Source of the DNA: Lentisphaeria bacterium | Lineage (GTDB): Bacteria; Verrucomicrobiota; Lentisphaeria; Victivallales; Victivallaceae | Direction: 5' to 3' | Assembly: GCA_017456285.1 (NCBI GenBank) | Contig: JAFTJQ010000029.1 | Location: forward strand, 1 to 64,000 | DNA: 64,000 bases | Shown here: in pieces, positions 61,141 through 64,000 of the stretch | Numbering within the stretch: position 1 is the stretch's first letter | Layout: each line of letters starts with the position of its first letter | The notes under the pieces: generated by a model | Told to the model about the DNA's origin: nothing | Database searches by the model: none | What the model saw: only the letters and a program-made list of their open reading frames with translations | Translations under genes and position numbers: made by a program

Positions 61141-62946
61141 TTATTGTTGTTTAAAAACTGTTTTAATAATACCTTTTTGGGTCTTGTCAAGTTTAATTGT
61201 GTGTTTATAGAGAGTATCTCCCCATGTTATTTTCAAGCCGCTGTCAGTAACGTTGTATTTTTCTGAAACGATTTTAGTTGAACTTGTTCCCGGGAACTTC
61301 TCAAATTCACTATAAATAATCATCATTGCTTCGAGAGCTTCTTCTGCTTCAAATTCATCAATGACGGTCAAAACTCCATTATCAAAAATGAGTTTGCGGA
61401 TGTAAGATTTTAATTTCACCTCTGCGGGATAAGCAGGAGTTAAATCGATTTCAATTTCGGCATGCTTAAAATCACCTTTAGTCTCAAACTTGCGAGTGCG
61501 GAATTCTTTTCCGGCAGACTGCCCAACGCCGTTAAAAATCAAATGATTATGCCCGAAACTATTTGCCACAAAGTTTTTGTAGCGGTTTTCTTTGCTGTGA
61601 TAATCTCTGGTGTATTCGGGTGCGCCGAGGTCGATAGCGGCAGTTCTGTCACCGAATTTGAGAATAAACTGACCGACGTCGATGTGGTTGTGTTCTTCCA
61701 TATTGTGTCCGCCTTTGACTGCCAAAGCGGTGTCGCCATTTTTCAAGTAAGCATGTTCAGTTTTGGGATAAACGAAGAAAAAGTCATTATCGCATTTCTC
61801 TGTCTGCACCTTGCTTACAAGTTGATAGTACGGCAGCAAATATCCCATTGAATCATTCTGATCCAAACCGTTTGAGTATGGATTAAAGTTACTGCTGAAA
61901 GCCTTTAATTCATTACTTCCGACTCGATCCGCCATAGCGTAAATCACACCGCTTGAAAGCCCGACCTTTTTTCTGGCATCGCTGAAAGTTGCAAAATAAT
62001 CTTCACCCATATTGGCAGCAGCAATAAATTCAAACATTTTCCGCAACTTCGGCTCATTAAAGCGGTTAAATTTACCGTCACTCGCTCGATACATTGCATC
62101 AAGGATAAAGAAGTAATTAACCGGAGATCTGGAGAAGTACATCGCCCCCTCTTCGCATGCTCCGTCTTCGGGGTAAGCCGCATAATATTTTTCGGTAATC
62201 GCCAAAAGTTTATTGGCAAACTTGGTAAATCTCTCATCATCCCCTTGGAGCATATAATTTCCTGCCCAAATCAAGTTTGAACAGATCCACGGATTCCAGT
62301 TGCTTACCAAGTCTATCCACCAGTAATTCTCCAAATTTTCTTCAATCGGCACAATCGCACGAGCCATAACTTTTTCTTTTAATCTTTTGACGAAGTTCGG
62401 CGAAACTTTGGCGATTTCTTTCTCCGAAATTGCCAAAGTCTGGGCGACCAAATTGGAGGTTTCTGACGAAAAGAGATCTATCTCCTCGTACTTGTAGCAG
62501 GGCAAAGGGTCTTTCCACTCAGCATCATGGGCAGGAATCGTCCAAGTGTATTCGGCTTCGAGTGCATAAAGGTGTTCAATAATATCATCAATGAAACGAC
62601 CCTTGTACTCCAAAGCCTCTGCAAGAACTAAATTAACCAATCTCGCCCGTCTGGCAAAGTGGTTTGCTTCATACGCAGTGCGCTTGCCAGTGCGGTGAAA
62701 TTCCATAAACAACTTGGCAGAATCAATAGGAATCGGAGTTGTCGCAGCAAGTTCCGCTTCACGGAAAATCTCATCAATATATTTTTTCTTGGTCGGGTCG
62801 TTCTTAATTGCATCCCACGCCTGACGGTCAGACATCTCAGGTAAAAATTTAAAAGTCTTCAAAGGAATTAATTTCTCACTGCCCATACTGCTTAAAACTC
62901 CTGCAAACAACATTGATATAATTACTATTTGTTTAAAAAATTTCAT
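61141..62946 (-). CDS. Heparinase II/III-like polysaccharide lyase, secreted
   Basis: 601 residues with a signal peptide (MKFFKQIVIISMLFAGVLSSMG). An alpha/alpha toroid (about 30-370), with YWWIDLVSNWNPWICSNLIWAGN as a typical face, precedes the heparinase II/III beta domain. In it EEHNHIDVGQFILKFGDRTAAIDLGAPEY near 415-445 carries the conserved His and metal site, and NSFGHNHLIFNGVGQ supplies another His. Such lyases cut uronate-containing polymers (heparin, alginate, others); the product would feed the uronate pathway encoded at 0.5-9.3 kb (inference). It heads a transcript with the GH50-like gene. Confidence 0.83.
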   Translation of the reverse strand: MKFFKQIVIISMLFAGVLSSMGSEKLIPLKTFKFLPEMSDRQAWDAIKNDPTKKKYIDEIFREAELAATTPIPIDSAKLFMEFHRTGKRTAYEANHFARRARLVNLVLAEALEYKGRFIDDIIEHLYALEAEYTWTIPAHDAEWKDPLPCYKYEEIDLFSSETSNLVAQTLAISEKEIAKVSPNFVKRLKEKVMARAIVPIEENLENYWWIDLVSNWNPWICSNLIWAGNYMLQGDDERFTKFANKLLAITEKYYAAYPEDGACEEGAMYFSRSPVNYFFILDAMYRASDGKFNRFNEPKLRKMFEFIAAANMGEDYFATFSDARKKVGLSSGVIYAMADRVGSNELKAFSSNFNPYSNGLDQNDSMGYLLPYYQLVSKVQTEKCDNDFFFVYPKTEHAYLKNGDTALAVKGGHNMEEHNHIDVGQFILKFGDRTAAIDLGAPEYTRDYHSKENRYKNFVANSFGHNHLIFNGVGQSAGKEFRTRKFETKGDFKHAEIEIDLTPAYPAEVKLKSYIRKLIFDNGVLTVIDEFEAEEALEAMMIIYSEFEKFPGTSSTKIVSEKYNVTDSGLKITWGDTLYKHTIKLDKTQKGIIKTVFKQQ

Positions 62947-63009
62947 AAATAATCTTCTCTTTCGTCCTTATTTTTATTTAATAATTTACACTCTTTTACT
63001 TACTCATTT

Positions 63010-63037
63010 ATTATAGTACAAAAAAGATTATAAGCAA
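63010..63037 (-). promoter_or_regulatory. Promoter of the lyase-GH50 transcript
   Basis: On the minus strand TTGCTT (63037-63032), 16-bp spacer, TATAAT (63015-63010). CGAAAGAGAAG before the ATG is a modest ribosome binding site. Confidence 0.6.
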
Positions 63038-63371
63038 TGATTTTTAGGTCAAAAAGAAGTTAAAAAATAATTAATTTCCGAAAATTAATTTTTCCTTTTC
63101 GAAAATTTTTTAGCATCAAAGAAAATTTTGAAAAAAATCAAAGCAAGAAATAAAAATATTTTTTCTTGTCAGTACAAAAATAATAGAATCCAACCCCAAA
63201 AATCAAAAATTGTTTTTCAGCTCGGTATGACGTTGGAGAGGCTTTTGCCCGGGAGACAGGGATAAACCAAACTCGTTATGCAAAGCATGGTATTTTATAC
63301 CATGCTCTGCATTCAGAATGTTTTTCGGCAAATCTGGAATTATTTCCAGTTTTGCCGAAAACAACAATATC
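63038..63371. other. Intergenic stretch with two strong hairpins
   Basis: No gene seen. AGCATGGTAT (63284-63293) pairs perfectly with 63297-63306. TTTTCGGCAAA (63322-63332) pairs with 63351-63361 and encloses CTGGAA/TTCCAG. Neither is followed by a T run. The second sits just beyond the stop of the DUF4143 gene and probably ends or protects its mRNA. Bases 63038-63230 are A/T-rich without visible structure. Confidence 0.5.
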
Positions 63372-64000
63372 TTAAATTAAATTTACCGGAATACATAAAA
63401 CATTTTTATTCGGTAAAGGCATGATTTCAGAACAACAACAAACAACTGCTCCTTTTTTCAATTTTACATTCTGCCGTTCCAATGTAGAAAAATGTTTTAC
63501 ATCATCCACTTTTGGAGTAGATGATTTTTTAAATTCTACCGGATAGAAACCGTCTTCAGCTTCAATAAGCAAATCAACCTCTTTCTGATCCTTATTTCTG
63601 AAAAAAAACAATGGAGGTTCATTTATACCTGCATTCCAATAACTTTTTAAAATTTCAGATATACACCATGTTTCAAAAAATTCCCCGCTCATCGCACCAA
63701 CTTCCAATGTTTCCGGTGATGGCCAACGAGTAAGATAAGAACACAATCCGGTATCCAACATATACAATTTGGGAGATTTCACCAATCGGGAAGTCAAACT
63801 TCCTGCATATGGTTGCAATAAATATAATATTCTCGAAGAAGTCAAAATAGACAACCAACTCTGAACAGTTTTGCTATCAATCCCGGCATCACGAGCAAGT
63901 TCAGCATTATTAAGTAATTGTCCAGTGCGCGCTGCACAAGAACATAAAAACTTATAAAACTTATCAAGATCATGCACTTTCGTTAAGTTCCGAATATCTC
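63372..64000 (-). CDS. ATP-binding protein with DUF4143 domain, 5' part outside the window
   Basis: C-terminal portion of an AAA_14/DUF4143 ATPase. The frame stays open to the window edge (DIRNLTKVHDLDKFYKFL), which is the usual junction after the AAA domain, so a GTG inside this segment is not the true start. A winged-helix-like segment (NNAELARDAGIDSKTVQSWLSILTSSRILYLL) and the DUF4143 nuclease-like part (KLYMLDTGLCSYLTRW, GEFFETWCISEI, FFFRNKDQKEVDLLIEAEDGFYPVEFK) are clear; the E-V-D-L-L and E-F-K residues match a PD-(D/E)XK core. These proteins are widespread, often multi-copy, and of uncertain role. Confidence 0.88.
   Translation of the reverse strand, partial: DIRNLTKVHDLDKFYKFLCSCAARTGQLLNNAELARDAGIDSKTVQSWLSILTSSRILYLLQPYAGSLTSRLVKSPKLYMLDTGLCSYLTRWPSPETLEVGAMSGEFFETWCISEILKSYWNAGINEPPLFFFRNKDQKEVDLLIEAEDGFYPVEFKKSSTPKVDDVKHFSTLERQNVKLKKGAVVCCCSEIMPLPNKNVLCIPVNLI

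Noticed and set aside
1..64000. CRISPR arrays, prophage, insertion sequences, rRNA and tRNA genes
   Set aside because: No evenly spaced repeat-spacer pattern, transposase, integrase, phage structural gene or recognisable rRNA/tRNA was seen by reading; a dedicated search could still find a short tRNA.

Overview
The window reads as chromosomal DNA of a low-GC, Gram-negative, carbohydrate-degrading bacterium. I infer the Lentisphaerota (Victivallales type, gut or sediment). The signs are three pseudopilin-like proteins with a C-terminal H-X9-DG motif, sialate O-acetylesterase and heparinase II/III-like proteins, several glycosidases, many Gfo/Idh/MocA and TIM-barrel sugar-acid genes, and lpxA. 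This assignment rests on gene content; no rRNA or tRNA gene was recognised. 

Layout. 1-477: a hairpin-rich dispersed repeat whose partner lies at 31.1-31.75 kb. 478-9265 (minus): an eight-gene hexuronate operon (SDR mannonate oxidoreductase, UxuA, two Gfo/Idh oxidoreductases, two TIM-barrel isomerases, sialate O-acetylesterase, deacetylase). It is divergent from a GntR regulator at 9477 whose promoter contains a repeated candidate operator. 10.6-12.4 kb: leuCD. 12.7-15.9 kb: FKBP isomerase, YhiN-like flavoprotein and MATE exporter, tightly coupled. 16.1-16.9 kb: a pseudopilin with a near-consensus promoter. 17.1-20.8 kb: etfB-etfA-acyl-CoA dehydrogenase. 20.9-21.6 kb: rpoZ-purE. 21.7-24.9 kb (minus): Gfo/Idh-ispE-murD. 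25.0-27.6 kb: pyrH-lpxA-lacI. 27.7-31.0 kb: a glycosidase-like gene divergent from a GntR/LacI-type regulator, with a palindrome between them. 31.8-37.2 kb: a homocysteine methyltransferase/MTHFR fusion and metH. 37.4-38.7 kb: an MFS transporter. 

38.6-43.5 kb (minus) is the least ordinary part. It is a five-gene membrane module centred on a YcjX-like P-loop GTPase and a YcjF-like (DUF697-type) membrane protein. With them are a glycine-zipper protein, a 64-residue membrane protein and an unknown two-TM protein. Just upstream, on the same strand, is a rod-shaped structured RNA with its own terminator that resembles 6S RNA. It is divergent from a stand-alone AICAR transformylase gene (purH C-terminal half), which is followed by a TPR membrane protein and dinB. 

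46.9-62.9 kb is a polysaccharide-degradation region, mostly on the minus strand. It holds a GH127-like enzyme, a GH38 alpha-mannosidase, a LamG-domain hydrolase-like protein, two pseudopilins, an AraC regulator, a broken KDPG aldolase gene, an SSS symporter, a GH50-like enzyme and a heparinase II/III-like protein. The window ends inside an AAA/DUF4143 ATPase gene. Across the window many promoters share the form TTGAAA-like, 16-17 bp, TATATT.
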